A stretch of 64,000 nucleotides of DNA from Ponticoccus alexandrii (GTDB taxonomy: Bacteria > Pseudomonadota > Alphaproteobacteria > Rhodobacterales > Rhodobacteraceae). Each line of letters opens with the position of its first letter. Position 1 is the stretch's first letter. Below, piece after piece: positions 25,612 to 36,153 of this stretch. The notes beneath the pieces were generated by a model, which saw nothing but the letters and a program-made list of their open reading frames with translations, ran no database searches and had not been told where the DNA came from. Where the stretch lies: positions 1 through 64,000 of the forward strand of contig NZ_CP047169.1 in the NCBI RefSeq assembly GCF_016806125.1. The letters are read 5' to 3'. Made by a program: the position numbers and the translations under genes.

Positions 25612-28600
25612 ATGGCCCGCTTTTTCATCGACCGGCCCGTCTTTGCCTGGGTCATCTCGATCCTCATTATGGGGGTCGGGCTGCTGTCGGTCTTCACCCT
25701 GCCGGTGGCGCAATATCCGCAGATCGCGCCGCCCTCGGTGCGCATCAGCGCAAGCTATCCCGGCGCCTCGGCCGAGACGGTGGCCAATACCGTCACGCAG
25801 ATCATCGAACAGCAGATGACCGGGCTGGATGGCATGCGCTACATGTCGTCCTCCTCGACCTCTGCCGGCACGGCCAGCGTCACGCTGACCTTCGAATCCG
25901 GCGTCGACGCCGACGTGGCGCAGGTGCAGGTGCAGAACAAGCTTGCGCAGGCCACGCCACTGCTGCCCGAGACGGTGCAGCGGCTGGGGGTGCGGGTGCA
26001 AAAGGCATCTTCGTCCTTTTTCATGGTGATCGGCCTGATCTCGGAAGACGGGCGGATGGACCAGTCCGACCTCTCGGACTACCTGAACTCGAACCTCGTG
26101 GACGCCTTCAGCCGGATCGAGGGCGTCGGCGGCGCGCAGGTCTTCGGCGCGCAATACGCCATGCGGATCTGGCTGGACCCCAACAAGATGGCGGCGTTTG
26201 AAATGACGCCATCCGATGTGGTGGCCGCGGTCTCGGCGCAGAACGCGCAGATTTCGGCGGGTGCCTTCGGCACGCTGCCCGCGCCCGAGGGCCAGCAGCT
26301 GAACGCCACGATCACCGCGCAGTCGCTGCTGTCGACGCCCGAGGATTTCCGCAATATCGTGCTGCGGTCGGAAACCGATGGCGGCCTGGTGCTGTTGCAG
26401 GACGTGGCGCGGGTGGAAATCGGGGCCGAGAACTACTCGGCCATCGCGCTGTACAACGGCCAGCCCGCCTCGGGCATGGCTCTGAACCTTGCAACCGGCG
26501 CCAACGCGCTGGACACCGCCGAACTGGTGAAAGAGCGGATCGAGGAATACAGCGAGTTCTTCCCCGAAGGCGTGAAATACGTCATCCCCTACGACACCAC
26601 GCCCTTCATCGAGATCTCGATCCACGAGGTGCAGAAGACGCTCTTCGAGGCGATTGGTCTCGTGTTCCTCGTCATGCTGCTGTTCCTGCAGAACCTGCGC
26701 GCCACGCTGATCCCGACACTGGCGGTGCCGGTGGTCATCCTCGGCACCTTCGCGATCCTGTCGATGGCGGGTTTCACCATCAACACGCTGACCATGCTGG
26801 CCATGGTTCTGGCCATCGGCCTGCTGGTCGACGACGCCATCGTGGTGGTGGAAAACGTCGAGCGCATCATGGAGGAAGAGGGCCTGCCCCCGCGTGAGGC
26901 GACCCGCAAGAGCATGGGCCAGATCACCGGCGCCCTGATCGGCATCGCGCTGGTGTTGTCGGCGGTCTTCGTGCCCATGGCCTTCTTCGGCGGCTCGACG
27001 GGTGTGATCTACCGGCAATTCTCGATTACCATCGTCTCGGCCATGGCGCTGTCGGTGCTGGTGGCGCTGACGCTGACGCCCGCGCTTTGCGCGACGCTGC
27101 TGAAGTCCAAGCACGGGCCCGCACGCGGCCCCGGTGCGTGGTTCAACAAGGGTTTCGACAAGCTGACCGGCGGCTATGGCGCCACCGTGGGCGCCGTAAT
27201 CAAGCGGCCCTTCCGGGTGCTGATCCTCTATGCGGCCATGGGTTATGGCCTTGTCGTGCTGTTCGAGAACACCCCGACCGGCTTCCTGCCCGCCGAGGAT
27301 CAGGGCATCCTGATGACCCTGATCCAGGGGCCGACCGGCGCCACGGCAGAGCGCACCCAACGCGTGGTCGAATCCGTCGAAGAGCACTTCGCCACCGCCG
27401 AGGCCGAGAACGTCGACTCTGTCTTCGGCGTCGTGGGCTTCAGCTTCGCGGGGCAGGGGCAGAACATGGGCCTCGCCTTCGTACGGATGAAGGATTGGGA
27501 CGAACGCCCCTCGCCCGCGCAGTCGGTGCAGGCGGTGGCCGGCCGCGCCTTCCCGGCTTTCATGGGCATCCGCGACGCGCAGGTGTTTCCCATCGTGCCG
27601 CCCTCGGTGATCGAGCTTGGCAACGTCTCGGGCTTCGACTTCTACCTTCAGGCGCTTGGCGGCCAGACCCACGAGCAGCTTCTGGAGGCGCGCAACCAGT
27701 TCCTCGGCATGGCGGCGCAAAGCCCGCTGATCGGCTCTGCCCGGCCTTCGGGGCTGGAGGATGCGGCGCAGTTCAAGCTGGACATCGACTGGCGCGCGGC
27801 GGGCGCGGTGGGCGTGACGCCCGCCAATGTCGGCACCACGCTCAACATCGCATGGGCCGGGACCTACGTGAACGATTTCAACGACAACGGTCGGATCAAG
27901 CGGGTCTACGTGCAGGGCGAGGCAGACAGCCGCGCCACGCCCGCCGACCTTCAGAAGTGGCGGGTCAGGAACGCGAGCGGCGAACTGGTGCCCTTCGCCA
28001 ACTTCACCTCGGAAAGCTGGGAGTACGGGCCGCAGGGCCTGACGCGCTACAACGGCATCCCGTCGATGCAGGTGCAGGGCTCTCCGGCGGCGGGCGTATC
28101 GACGGGCGAGGCCATCGCCGAGGTCGAGCGCATCGTGGCGCAACTGCCGCCAGGTTACGGCGTGGCATGGACCGGCCTGTCGCTGGAGGAACTGGAATCC
28201 GGCGGCTCTGCCGGGATGCTCTATGCGCTCTCGCTGGCGGCGATCTTCCTGTGCCTTGCGGCGCTCTATGAAAGCTGGGCGATCCCCTTCTCGGTCATGC
28301 TGGCCATGCCCATCGGCGTTCTGGGGACCATGGGCGCGGCCTACTGGTTCGGCTTCGAGAACGGCGTGTTTTTCCAGGTCGGCCTGCTGACGGTCATCGG
28401 CCTGACCGGCAAGAACGCCATCCTGATCGTGGAATTCGCCCGCGAACGCTTTGAGGCGGGGGAAGACCTGTACACGGCGGTGAAAGAGGCGGCCAAGCAG
28501 CGCTTCCGCCCGATCATCATGACCTCGCTGGCCTTCTCGCTGGGGGTGGTGCCGCTGGTGCTGTCCTCGGGCGCGGGTGCGGGCGGTCGGACGGCGGTCG

Positions 28601-28743
28601 GCTCTGCGGTGCTGGGCGGGACCATCACCGGCACCGTGCTGGGCGTGATCTTCGTGCCGCTGTTCTTCGTGATCGTGGCGCGGATCTTCAACCGCAAGCG
28701 TGTTGCCGCGCAGAAAGGCGCCGCGGCCCCCGAAAGCGCCTGA
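25612..28743 (+). CDS. RND efflux pump (AcrB/MexB, HAE1 family)
   Basis: A 1043-aa inner-membrane proton antiporter, the usual length. It starts [14 protein letters not shown] like HAE1 pumps. The TM4 Asp pair of the proton relay is in [18 protein letters not shown] and the TM10 Lys is in [14 protein letters not shown]. Two large periplasmic porter domains lie after TM1 and TM7. It is translated 22 bp after the adaptor gene; the tripartite complex needs a TolC-like protein from elsewhere. Substrates are typically hydrophobic drugs, dyes or detergents and cannot be narrowed here. A strong terminator follows. Confidence 0.95.
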   Translation: MARFFIDRPVFAWVISILIMGVGLLSVFTLPVAQYPQIAPPSVRISASYPGASAETVANTVTQIIEQQMTGLDGMRYMSSSSTSAGTASVTLTFESGVDADVAQVQVQNKLAQATPLLPETVQRLGVRVQKASSSFFMVIGLISEDGRMDQSDLSDYLNSNLVDAFSRIEGVGGAQVFGAQYAMRIWLDPNKMAAFEMTPSDVVAAVSAQNAQISAGAFGTLPAPEGQQLNATITAQSLLSTPEDFRNIVLRSETDGGLVLLQDVARVEIGAENYSAIALYNGQPASGMALNLATGANALDTAELVKERIEEYSEFFPEGVKYVIPYDTTPFIEISIHEVQKTLFEAIGLVFLVMLLFLQNLRATLIPTLAVPVVILGTFAILSMAGFTINTLTMLAMVLAIGLLVDDAIVVVENVERIMEEEGLPPREATRKSMGQITGALIGIALVLSAVFVPMAFFGGSTGVIYRQFSITIVSAMALSVLVALTLTPALCATLLKSKHGPARGPGAWFNKGFDKLTGGYGATVGAVIKRPFRVLILYAAMGYGLVVLFENTPTGFLPAEDQGILMTLIQGPTGATAERTQRVVESVEEHFATAEAENVDSVFGVVGFSFAGQGQNMGLAFVRMKDWDERPSPAQSVQAVAGRAFPAFMGIRDAQVFPIVPPSVIELGNVSGFDFYLQALGGQTHEQLLEARNQFLGMAAQSPLIGSARPSGLEDAAQFKLDIDWRAAGAVGVTPANVGTTLNIAWAGTYVNDFNDNGRIKRVYVQGEADSRATPADLQKWRVRNASGELVPFANFTSESWEYGPQGLTRYNGIPSMQVQGSPAAGVSTGEAIAEVERIVAQLPPGYGVAWTGLSLEELESGGSAGMLYALSLAAIFLCLAALYESWAIPFSVMLAMPIGVLGTMGAAYWFGFENGVFFQVGLLTVIGLTGKNAILIVEFARERFEAGEDLYTAVKEAAKQRFRPIIMTSLAFSLGVVPLVLSSGAGAGGRTAVGSAVLGGTITGTVLGVIFVPLFFVIVARIFNRKRVAAQKGAAAPESA

Positions 28744-28773
28744 GACCCAAAACCGGCCTTCCTGAACGACCAG

Positions 28774-28798
28774 AACGCCCCCCGATCCGGGGGGCGTT
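28774..28798 (+). terminator. Rho-independent terminator after the RND operon
   Basis: A perfect 11-bp stem, AACGCCCCCCG (28774-28784) and CGGGGGGCGTT (28788-28798), with a 3-nt loop ATC, lies 30 bp after the pump stop. A short TC tail follows. Confidence 0.75.
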
Positions 28799-28968
28799 TC
28801 GCGTTGCGGGGCGTCGTCACGCAGAAAAACGCGCCGGTGCGCCGGCGGGTGCAGGCCCGGATGGCGCCATCACGTCCATGTCAGATCAGCCCTTGTGACA
28901 GGCGGGTCAGGAACAGGCCCCGCCGTGACCACGTTTCCCTGTCAGGACGCAATGCGAAAGGACACGCG

Positions 28969-30372
28969 ATGAAAGACTCACACAGCCCGGACCGCAGTAT
29001 CACCACCATTAATCCCGCCACCGAAGAAACGCTGGCGACCTATCCGCTGATGAGCGACGCCGAGATGCGCGACGCGGTCGAGGCCTGCCACGCAGCGTTC
29101 AACGTATGGCGCCTGACCGCGCATGAAGACCGCGCAAAGGTCCTGCGCGCCATCGCCAAGGGCCTGCGTGATCGCAAAGAGGATTTCGCCAAACTGATGA
29201 CCCGCGAGGTGGGCAAGCGACTGTCGGACAGCCGCGACGAGATCGACCTGTGCGCGGCGATCTGCGACTGGACCGCTGACGAGGGTCCGAAGGTGTTGGC
29301 CGATGAAGAGCGTGCGCTTCAGGACGGTCGCCGCGGTATCGTGACCAAGGCGCCAGTGGGTGTCATATACGGCATCCAGCCATGGAATTTCCCCGCCTAT
29401 CAGGCCGTGCGCTATACCATCGCCAACCTGATGGCGGGCAATGGCGTCCTGCTGAAGCACGCGTCGAACTGCACCGGCAGCGGCTTGATGCTGCGCGACA
29501 TTCTTGAAGAGGCCGGGCTGCCCGAAAACCTCTTTACCGTCATGTTGATCGACCACGACCAGTCCGACGCGCTGATCGGGCACTCGCTGGTGCGCGGCGT
29601 AACCATGACCGGCAGCGCAGGGTCCGGCAGCAAGATCGCTGCCAAGGCGGGCGAACACCTCAAGAAAACGGTGATGGAACTGGGATCGAACGACGCCTAC
29701 CTCGTGTTGGAGGATGCGGACATCGACCTTGCGGTGAAGACCTGCATCACCGGGCGTCTGTACAACAACGGCCAGACCTGTGTGAACGCGAAACGCTTCA
29801 TCGTGGCGGACAAGGTCTACGATGCCTTTGTGAAAGACTACGTCAGGGCCATGGAAAATGTGACTCTGGGCGATCCGACCGAGGCCGACACGGATCTCGG
29901 GCCGATGGCGCGCAAGGACCTGCGCGACACCCTGCACCAGCAGGTGCGTGAGAGCGTCGCCAAGGGCGCGACCATCGCCACCGGCGGCTCGGTCCCGGAG
30001 GTCACAGGCTACTACTACCCGGCCACCGTGCTGACAGACGTCCATCCCGGCCAGCCCGCCTATGACGAGGAACTCTTCGGCCCCGTGGCGTCGGTGATCC
30101 GGGCGCGCGACGACGCGGATGCCATGCGGATCGCCAACGACAGCCGCTTCGGTCTGGGTGGTGGCATCTTCAGCCGCGACGAGGACCGAGCGATCGCGCT
30201 GGCGAAAACCCATTTCGACACTGGCATGGTCTTCATCAACCATTTCAATCTCGCGACGCCGGAAATGCCCTTCGGCGGTGTCAAAGACAGTGGATACGGG
30301 CGCGAACACGGCGGTTTCGGCATGCTGGAATTCGTCAACGCCAAGGCCATCGCTCTGCCGGGGCTGAAATGA
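28969..30372 (+). CDS. NAD(P)-dependent aldehyde dehydrogenase (Sad/YneI-like)
   Basis: A 467-aa ALDH. The catalytic Cys is in [14 protein letters not shown], which resembles the GQ-C-AAKRFI pattern of E. coli Sad (YneI) succinate-semialdehyde dehydrogenase. The general-base Glu is in [21 protein letters not shown], where relatives usually have GGSDPF. The cofactor region [14 protein letters not shown] and [10 protein letters not shown] are intact. The start at 28969 follows AAAGGA; the longer frame has no RBS. It is monocistronic between the RND terminator and the IS element, whose left end begins 1 bp after its stop. Succinate semialdehyde or a similar short aldehyde is the likely substrate, not proven. 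Confidence 0.85.
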   Translation: MKDSHSPDRSITTINPATEETLATYPLMSDAEMRDAVEACHAAFNVWRLTAHEDRAKVLRAIAKGLRDRKEDFAKLMTREVGKRLSDSRDEIDLCAAICDWTADEGPKVLADEERALQDGRRGIVTKAPVGVIYGIQPWNFPAYQAVRYTIANLMAGNGVLLKHASNCTGSGLMLRDILEEAGLPENLFTVMLIDHDQSDALIGHSLVRGVTMTGSAGSGSKIAAKAGEHLKKTVMELGSNDAYLVLEDADIDLAVKTCITGRLYNNGQTCVNAKRFIVADKVYDAFVKDYVRAMENVTLGDPTEADTDLGPMARKDLRDTLHQQVRESVAKGATIATGGSVPEVTGYYYPATVLTDVHPGQPAYDEELFGPVASVIRARDDADAMRIANDSRFGLGGGIFSRDEDRAIALAKTHFDTGMVFINHFNLATPEMPFGGVKDSGYGREHGGFGMLEFVNAKAIALPGLK

Positions 30373-30441
30373 TTGACCTGCCCCCCGAAATGTCCCTCGT
30401 TGTGATGTAGAGTTTGCTCAAGCTTTCGAAGGAGCAAACAG

Positions 30442-30748
30442 ATGCGAAAGAACCGTTTCACCGAGGCGCAGATCATCGGGATGATCAAGGAACAGGGTTA
30501 AAGCGTTAAGCGATTGATCCAGTGGATCAATCGTAGCGCAGAACGGAATGCCGACGGCGGAGGTGTGTCGCAAGCACGGCCTGAGCCAAGGCACATTCTA
30601 CAAGTTCAAATCGAAGTATGGCGGCATGGAGGTGTCTGACGCCGCCAGGCTGAGGGCGTTGGAAGATGAGAATGCCAAGCTCAAGCGCCTGCTGGCGGAC
30701 AGCATGCTGGACAATGTCGTGCTGAAGGACTTGCTGGGAAAGAGCTGA
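30442..30748 (+). pseudogene. IS3 orfA, interrupted
   Basis: The helix-turn-helix subunit of the transposase. It starts normally (MRKNRFTEAQIIGMIKEQ), meets a TAA at 30499-30501, and resumes at 30548 in the +1 frame with MPTAEVCRKHGLSQGTFYKFKSKYGG and the leucine-zipper-like ALEDENAKLKRLLADSML. From the usual spacing in related elements (KEQ, three residues, MPTAEV), about 43 extra bases have been inserted. The 70-codon downstream piece could in principle be made from the internal ATG but would lack the first helix. Confidence 0.85.
30511..30533. repeat. Hairpin-forming insert inside IS3 orfA
   Basis: A perfect 10-bp inverted repeat, CGATTGATCC (30511-30520) and GGATCAATCG (30524-30533), with loop AGT. 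It lies in the ~43-bp segment (about 30496-30543) that is foreign to orfA. The shape resembles a small palindromic mobile repeat rather than random sequence. I saw no second copy in this window. Confidence 0.75.
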
Positions 30749-30750
30749 CG

Positions 30751-31645
30751 ACGCCGAATGAGCGGCGAGAGGCAGCGCTCAGGGCGCTGCGGGATCATGA
30801 TATCTCGCAGCGCCGGGCCTGCCGACTTTTCGGTGTCGATCCGAAAACGGTCCGGCGCGAACGCCCGCCTGACAATCCTGAAAATACGTAAGGAGATGAA
30901 AGCGGTCGCAGCTAAGCGTCGCGGGTTCGGCTACCGACGGATCGGGGTGATGCTGGAGCGTAAAGGGATGATCATGAACCACAAAAAACTCTATCGGCTT
31001 TACACAGATGAGAAGCTGGGCGTCCGGCGACGACGGGGTCGGAAACGGGCTCGTGGCTCACGAACGCCACTGCCAGAAGCTTTGAGACCGGGCGAGCGCT
31101 GGTCGCTGGACTTCCTGTCCGACACGTTCGGAGCCTCACGCCGGTTCCGCATTCTGGCCGTGAATGATGATTGTTGCCGAGAAAACCTTTGCCTGATCGC
31201 GGATACCAGCATCTCGGGCGCCCGCGTCGCTCGGGAACTGGACGCGCTTGTCCGGGTCTATGGAAAACCGGCCAGTATTGTCAGCGACAACGGCACCGAG
31301 TTCACCAGCCGGGCGATCCTGAAATGGGCGAACGACAACGATGTCGATTGGCAATACATTGATCCTGGCAAGCCCCAGCAGAACGCCTTCATCGAAAGCT
31401 TCAATGGCAGCCTGCGCGATGAACTGCTGAACGAAGAGATGTTCGACAGCCTGGAGGACGCCCGCAGAAAGCTGGCGCTCTGGCGATACGACTACAACAA
31501 CGTCAGGCCGCACTCTTCGCTGGCGAACCAAACACCCGCAGAAGCGCGCCGAACGCTTGAGCAATTCGAGGGCTCCACGCCCGCCTCGCTTGCCCAAACC
31601 AACGACGATGAATATGAAAACCAGACCCGCAGACTCTCGTTATGA
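30751..31645 (+). pseudogene. IS3 orfB (DDE transposase), frameshifted
   Basis: The integrase-type subunit. Its natural N-terminal part is in the -1 frame relative to orfA ([17 protein letters not shown], then [18 protein letters not shown]) and should join [23 protein letters not shown]. Here an AAAA run at 30881-30884 has one base too many, giving a stop at 30889-30891, and the rest continues in the next frame to 31645. The catalytic triad is intact: Asp in WSLDFLSD, Asp in SDNGTEF, and Glu in NAFIESFNG, with 35 residues between the last two. An alternative is that the A-run allows slippage, so low-level product is possible. Confidence 0.8.
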
Positions 31646-31671
31646 ACGAGGGACCATCGGGGGGCAGGTCA

Positions 31672-31970
31672 CATCACCTACATTCTGTAATCGCTTAATG
31701 AAGATTATGTTAATAAAATATAGCGCAAAGACAATCAGAATGCGTCGCCAGACGTTCCGATACAAGCTTCTCCAGATGCGCGACCACATTTCGTTCGCGG
31801 CCATCGCGATGTGCGGATCGCCCTTCCATCGCCTCTGCGACAGCCGTTGCGGGACCGTCCCGGCCCGCGCGCGCAACGGGGCCGGATGCGGAGGCACGCG
31901 CAAAAACAGCAACCGCAGACCGCCAATGGAAACCAGTGGCGCCCCCGCGCGACCTTGTCCGGCGCGCGGA
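31672..31970. other. Non-coding interval between the IS and purU
   Basis: About 300 bp. The part next to the IS (31680-31745) is notably AT-rich compared with the surroundings. I see no gene that I would defend and no clear terminator for the purU operon, which ends at 31971. Confidence 0.4.
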
Positions 31971-32855
31971 TTAGCCCATGCGCTCCGAGGCATATTCGCC
32001 GGGGCTTGCCGGGAAAACCACGGTCTTGTCGCCGCTCAGGAACACCCGCCGATGGATATGCGCATGGATTGCGCGCGCAAGAACCTGGCTTTCCACATCG
32101 CGGCCAAGCGACACGTAGTCCTCGGGGCTTTGCGCATGGGTCACACGCGCGGTATCCTGCTCAATGATCGGTCCCTCGTCGAGATCGGCGGTCACGTAAT
32201 GCGAGGTTGCCCCGATCAGCTTCACGCCGCGTTCGAACGCCTGCTTGTAGGGGTTCGCGCCCTTGAAGCTGGGCAGGAAGGAATGGTGGATATTGATGAT
32301 CCGGCCTGACATCTCCTGGCACATCGCGTCCGAAAGGACCTGCATGTAGCGCGCCAGCACGATCAGATCGGCGCCGCTCTCACGCACGATACGCATCTGC
32401 TCGGCCTCTGCCTCGGGCTTGTTGGCTTTCGTGACCTTGATGCAGTGAAACGGCAGATCGTGGTTTACCACCACCTTCTGGTAATCCATGTGGTTCGAGA
32501 TCACTGCCACGATGTCGATTGGCAGCGCGCCGATGCGCCAGCGATAGAGCAGGTCGTTCAGGCAATGCCCGAAGCGCGAGACCATGATCACCACCTTCAT
32601 CTTCTCGGACGGGTCGTGGAATGCATAGTCCATTCCGATGCGCCCGGCGGTCTCGCCGAAAGCCTCGGTCAGCGTTTCGCAGGTCTCGCCCTGCGCGGAA
32701 TCGAAGCTGAGGCGCATGAAGAAGCAGTCGTTTGACAGGTCCGAGAATTGCGAACTGTCGTGGATATTGCAGCCCTTGGCGGCAAGGAAGGCTGCGATCT
32801 CGGCCACGATGCCCGTACGCACGCGGCAGGAGACGGTCAGGATGATCTGAGGCAT
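31971..32855 (-). CDS. purU: Formyltetrahydrofolate deformylase
   Basis: A 294-aa hydrolase that releases formate from 10-formyl-THF and regenerates THF. An N-terminal ACT domain (IILTVSCRVRTGIVAEIAAFLAAKGCNIHD, 4-33) is followed by a formyltransferase-like domain with the catalytic set in INIHHSFLPSFKGANPYKQA and the Asp in TADLDEGPIIEQD. The start at 32855 gives MPQIILTVSC. It is the last gene of the soxBDAG-glyA-sdaA-purU operon. Beside sarcosine oxidase its task is to prevent accumulation of one-carbon folates when methyl groups are removed from betaine; FolD upstream would supply the formyl-THF. Confidence 0.92.
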   Translation of the reverse strand: MPQIILTVSCRVRTGIVAEIAAFLAAKGCNIHDSSQFSDLSNDCFFMRLSFDSAQGETCETLTEAFGETAGRIGMDYAFHDPSEKMKVVIMVSRFGHCLNDLLYRWRIGALPIDIVAVISNHMDYQKVVVNHDLPFHCIKVTKANKPEAEAEQMRIVRESGADLIVLARYMQVLSDAMCQEMSGRIINIHHSFLPSFKGANPYKQAFERGVKLIGATSHYVTADLDEGPIIEQDTARVTHAQSPEDYVSLGRDVESQVLARAIHAHIHRRVFLSGDKTVVFPASPGEYASERMG

Positions 32856-32877
32856 GTCTGTTGGATCTTTCTTGAAC

Positions 32878-34287
32878 TCAGCATTCCGGCAGGTTGACGG
32901 CAATACCGCCGGTTGAGGTTTCCTTGTATTTTTCGTTCATGTCCTGCCCGGTTTGCAGCATCACGCGGATGCAGTTGTCGAGCGGCATGAAATGCGCGCC
33001 GTCGCCACGCAGCGACAGCGAGGCGGCAGAGACGGCCTTGATCGCCCCGAGCGCGTTGCGCTCGATGCAGGGCACCTGGACCAGCCCGGCAGCGGGGTCG
33101 CAGGTCATGCCGAGATGGTGCTCGAGCGCGATTTCGGCGGCGTTCTCGACCTGTTCGTTGGTGCCGCCGAGGACCGCGCAAAGCCCTGCGGCGGCCATGG
33201 CGGCTGCACTGCCCACCTCTGCCTGGCAGCCGGCCTCGGCCCCCGAGATCGAGGCATTGTGCTTGATCAGCCCGCCGATGGCGGCGGCGGTCAGCAGCAG
33301 ATCGCGGCAGCCCTGACGCGTGGCTCCGACGCAATGGTCGCGGTAGTAGCGGATGACCGCAGGCACCACGCCCGCCGCCCCGTTGGTCGGCGAGGTGACA
33401 ACCCTGCCCCCGGCGGCGTTTTCTTCGTTCACCGCCATGGCATAGACGCTCATCCAGTCGTTCGCCTGATGCGGCTGGGCCAGGTTCATGCCCTTTTCCG
33501 CCTGAAGCTGCTCGTGGATCGCCCTGGCGCGGCGGCGGACCTTGAGCCCGCCGGGCAGGATGCCCTCCTGCGTCAGCCCGCGCGCGACGCATTCGTCCAT
33601 CGTGTCGAGAATGCGGTCGATCTTTGCGTCAAGGTCGGCGCCGTGCAGGATGGCCTCGTTGGCGCGCTTCATCTGCGCGATGGAAAGGCCCGAGCGCGCG
33701 CCCATCTCCAGCATCTCGGCGGCGCTGCCGAAGGGATACGGAAAGGCATGGGCGGTCTTTTCCGACTTCAGGTCGTGGCGGCCCGCCTTCTGTGCCTCCA
33801 GTTCGGCCGCGGTCAGGACAAAGCCGCCCCCGACCGAGTAGTAGGTCTGCTGGTAGTAGGGATTGCCGGCGGTGTCATAGGCTTTCAGGATCAGGCCATT
33901 GGCATGACCCGGCAGCGGCGGCCCGAAGTCAAAGACCAGATCCGCCTCGGTGTCGAAGACCAGCGGGCCGAGCCCGTCGGGATGCACCTTGCCCTCGCGC
34001 CGGACCTGCGCCTCGAGCGCTTCCGCGCGGTCGGGATCCAGCGTTTCGGGCAGCAGCCCGCAGAAACCCAGGATCACCGCGCGGTCCGTGGCGTGGCCCT
34101 TGCCGGTCCAGGCGAGCGAGCCGTGCAGGCTTGCCCCCAGCCGGTGCAGATCGCCCGCACCGGGGATTTTCTCGGCCCCGCCACGCAGATCCCCGAGAAA
34201 GCGCCCGGCGGCCACCATCGGCCCCATCGTATGCGACGACGAAGGCCCGATGCCGATCTTGAAAACGTCGAAGACGGAGAGAAACAT
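32878..34287 (-). CDS. sdaA: L-serine dehydratase (single-chain, Fe-S type)
   Basis: A 469-aa L-serine ammonia-lyase converting serine to pyruvate and ammonia. The N-terminal beta-domain has [21 protein letters not shown] and the C-terminal alpha-domain has the [21 protein letters not shown] region and [15 protein letters not shown], with Cys residues that bind the 4Fe-4S cluster. Length is normal for the fused form. It starts 3 bp after the glyA stop, so it is coupled. Within this operon it completes the path glycine to serine to pyruvate, giving carbon and nitrogen from betaine. The downstream purU is 22 bp away. Confidence 0.94.
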   Translation of the reverse strand: MFLSVFDVFKIGIGPSSSHTMGPMVAAGRFLGDLRGGAEKIPGAGDLHRLGASLHGSLAWTGKGHATDRAVILGFCGLLPETLDPDRAEALEAQVRREGKVHPDGLGPLVFDTEADLVFDFGPPLPGHANGLILKAYDTAGNPYYQQTYYSVGGGFVLTAAELEAQKAGRHDLKSEKTAHAFPYPFGSAAEMLEMGARSGLSIAQMKRANEAILHGADLDAKIDRILDTMDECVARGLTQEGILPGGLKVRRRARAIHEQLQAEKGMNLAQPHQANDWMSVYAMAVNEENAAGGRVVTSPTNGAAGVVPAVIRYYRDHCVGATRQGCRDLLLTAAAIGGLIKHNASISGAEAGCQAEVGSAAAMAAAGLCAVLGGTNEQVENAAEIALEHHLGMTCDPAAGLVQVPCIERNALGAIKAVSAASLSLRGDGAHFMPLDNCIRVMLQTGQDMNEKYKETSTGGIAVNLPEC

Positions 34288-34290
34288 GGC

Positions 34291-35565
34291 TCAGGCTTCT
34301 ACGGTGTAGATGGGGAAGCTGGCGCAGAGCGCGCGCACTTCGGCACGCACGGCGGCCTCGACCTCTGCGTTGCCTTCGGCGGTCTGTGTCAGCGCGTCGA
34401 TCACCCGCAGGATCAGGCTGCCGATCTGCTCGAACTCGGCTTCCCTGAAGCCGCGCGTGGTGCCCGCCGAGGTGCCGAGGCGGATGCCGGAGGTCACGAA
34501 AGGCTTTTGCGGGTCGTTGGGGATCGCGTTCTTGTTGCAGGTCAGGCCCGCGCGCTCCAGCGCGCTCTCGGCCGCCTTGCCGGTCACGCCCTTGGGTTGC
34601 AGGTCGACCAGAACCATGTGGCAGTCGGTGCCGCCCGAGACGATGCCCAGGCCGCCCACTTGCAGCACATCCGCCAGCGCCCTGGCATTGTCGATGACCT
34701 GCGCGCCATACTCCTTGAACGCGGGTTGCAGCGCTTCGCCGAAGGCCACGGCCTTGGCCGCGATGACATGCATCAGCGGGCCGCCCTGGTTGCCCGGGAA
34801 CACTGCCGAGTTCAGCTTTTTCGCCAGCGCCTCGTCATTGGTGAGGATCACCCCGCCGCGCGGGCCGCGCAGCGTCTTGTGGGTGGTCGATGTGACGATA
34901 TGGGCGTGCGGCACCGGGTTCGGGTAATGGCCGCCGGCGATCAGGCCGGCGTAATGAGCCATGTCCACCATCAGATAGGCGCCCACCTCGTCCGCGATCT
35001 TGCGGAAGCCTTCGAAGTCGATTTTGCGCGGATAGGCCGATGCGCCCGCAACGATCAGCTTGGGCCTGGTTTCCAGCGCCTTCTCGCGCAGCTTTTCCAT
35101 GTCGATCAGATGCGTCTCGGCATCGACCTCGTAGGAGACAACGTCGAACCATTTGCCCGACATGGTGACCGGCGAGCCGTGGGTCAGGTGTCCGCCATGG
35201 GCCAGGTTCAGACCCATGATGCGGTCGCCCGGCTGCAGCAGCGCCAGGAACACTGCCTGGTTGGCCTGCGCGCCGGAATGCGGCTGCACGTTGGCGTATT
35301 CTGCGCCGAAGAGCTGTTTGAGCCGCTCGATGGCCACCGTTTCGACCTTGTCGACGAATTCGCAGCCGCCGTAATAGCGTTTGCCCGGGTAGCCTTCGGC
35401 ATATTTGTTGGTCAGCACCGAACCCTGCGCGGCCATGACATCGGCAGAGACGATATTTTCAGAGGCGATCAGTTCGATCTGGCTTTTCTGCCGGTCGAGT
35501 TCCTCGGCCACGGCCGAGGCAATGTCTGCATCGGCGATACGGATCTTGGGAAGATGGTCGAACAT
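34291..35565 (-). CDS. glyA: Serine hydroxymethyltransferase
   Basis: A 424-aa PLP enzyme joining glycine and 5,10-methylene-THF to serine. The PLP Lys is Lys230 in [36 protein letters not shown] and the [11 protein letters not shown] Asp/His site are all present. Encoded just after soxG, it directly uses both products of sarcosine oxidation, glycine and methylene-THF. Most genomes of this group carry another glyA elsewhere, so this is probably a dedicated catabolic copy; that is inference. Confidence 0.95.
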   Translation of the reverse strand: MFDHLPKIRIADADIASAVAEELDRQKSQIELIASENIVSADVMAAQGSVLTNKYAEGYPGKRYYGGCEFVDKVETVAIERLKQLFGAEYANVQPHSGAQANQAVFLALLQPGDRIMGLNLAHGGHLTHGSPVTMSGKWFDVVSYEVDAETHLIDMEKLREKALETRPKLIVAGASAYPRKIDFEGFRKIADEVGAYLMVDMAHYAGLIAGGHYPNPVPHAHIVTSTTHKTLRGPRGGVILTNDEALAKKLNSAVFPGNQGGPLMHVIAAKAVAFGEALQPAFKEYGAQVIDNARALADVLQVGGLGIVSGGTDCHMVLVDLQPKGVTGKAAESALERAGLTCNKNAIPNDPQKPFVTSGIRLGTSAGTTRGFREAEFEQIGSLILRVIDALTQTAEGNAEVEAAVRAEVRALCASFPIYTVEA

Positions 35566-35588
35566 GGAGGTGATCCTGCAATATGGGG

Positions 35589-36143
35589 TCAGAGGGGCTG
35601 GGCGGCGAGTTCCCGGCAGCCGGTATGCAGCAATGCAAGGACATGCGGCGCAAAGCTCTGCCAGACATCCATGCGGAAGCTGTCGGGCGTATCGCGCCAG
35701 AGTACGACGGTCACACCGTCAAAGACGGTGCGCCGCCCCTGGCCCGGCAGGATGGTCGCTATGTCGCGCGGGCAGCCCAGCGTCAGAATCTCGGCGGCAC
35801 GCGGGCCTTCGATTGCAAAGGTCACTTCGCGGCCCGAGACATCGACCAGGCTATGCGGATGCTCTGCATAGATCGCGGCGAAGGCGGCCTCGATCGTTGC
35901 GCGCTGCGTCACCGGCGTGATGATTGACCATTCGTCGGGGCCCAGGCGGATAATCTCGGTTTCGCCCTCAGAGGCGCGTTGCCCGATGGACAGCGGCAGT
36001 GCGATCCCAAGCGCCTGACCGAAGGGGGCCAGCTCGCCGCGTGCGCGAAGCGACAGGCGGCCGATGACGGGCGCATAGCTGATCCGGGCGGCGCTGGTGT
36101 CGGCCAGCGCGCCGGACGGGAAGGAAGATACAGGTGCGTTCAT
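35589..36143 (-). CDS. soxG: Sarcosine oxidase gamma subunit
   Basis: A 184-aa SoxG-family protein ([88 protein letters not shown]). It is the gamma subunit of the heterotetrameric enzyme that oxidises sarcosine to glycine. It lies 10 bp after soxA and 23 bp before glyA. It is only distantly similar to the mgdD product, consistent with the two complexes having separated long ago. Confidence 0.88.
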   Translation of the reverse strand: MNAPVSSFPSGALADTSAARISYAPVIGRLSLRARGELAPFGQALGIALPLSIGQRASEGETEIIRLGPDEWSIITPVTQRATIEAAFAAIYAEHPHSLVDVSGREVTFAIEGPRAAEILTLGCPRDIATILPGQGRRTVFDGVTVVLWRDTPDSFRMDVWQSFAPHVLALLHTGCRELAAQPL

Positions 36144-36153
36144 GACGTGGTCC

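Larger units (their letters stand above)
30374..31671 (+). mobile_element. IS3-family insertion sequence, decayed
   Basis: A 1298-bp element bounded by imperfect terminal inverted repeats: the left end begins TGACCTGCCCCCCGAAATG and the right end, read inward on the other strand, begins TGACCTGCCCCCCGATGG; both continue into GTCCCTCGTT. It carries the orfA/orfB arrangement of IS3 elements. Both frames are damaged: a ~43-bp insertion containing a hairpin and a stop splits orfA, and one extra A breaks orfB. No direct target repeat is seen (TGAT to the left, CATC to the right). The left end abuts the aldehyde dehydrogenase stop codon with a 1-bp gap. Self-mobility is unlikely. Confidence 0.9.

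Noticed and set aside
30369-31676. Target-site duplication flanking the IS3 element
   Set aside because: The 3-5 bases outside both inverted repeats do not match in any register I tried.
31640-31993. Minus-strand ORF (117 codons) with a hydrophobic C-terminal part next to the IS
   Set aside because: It runs across the IS boundary into transposon sequence, has no RBS, and composition outside the AT-rich part is shadow-like.
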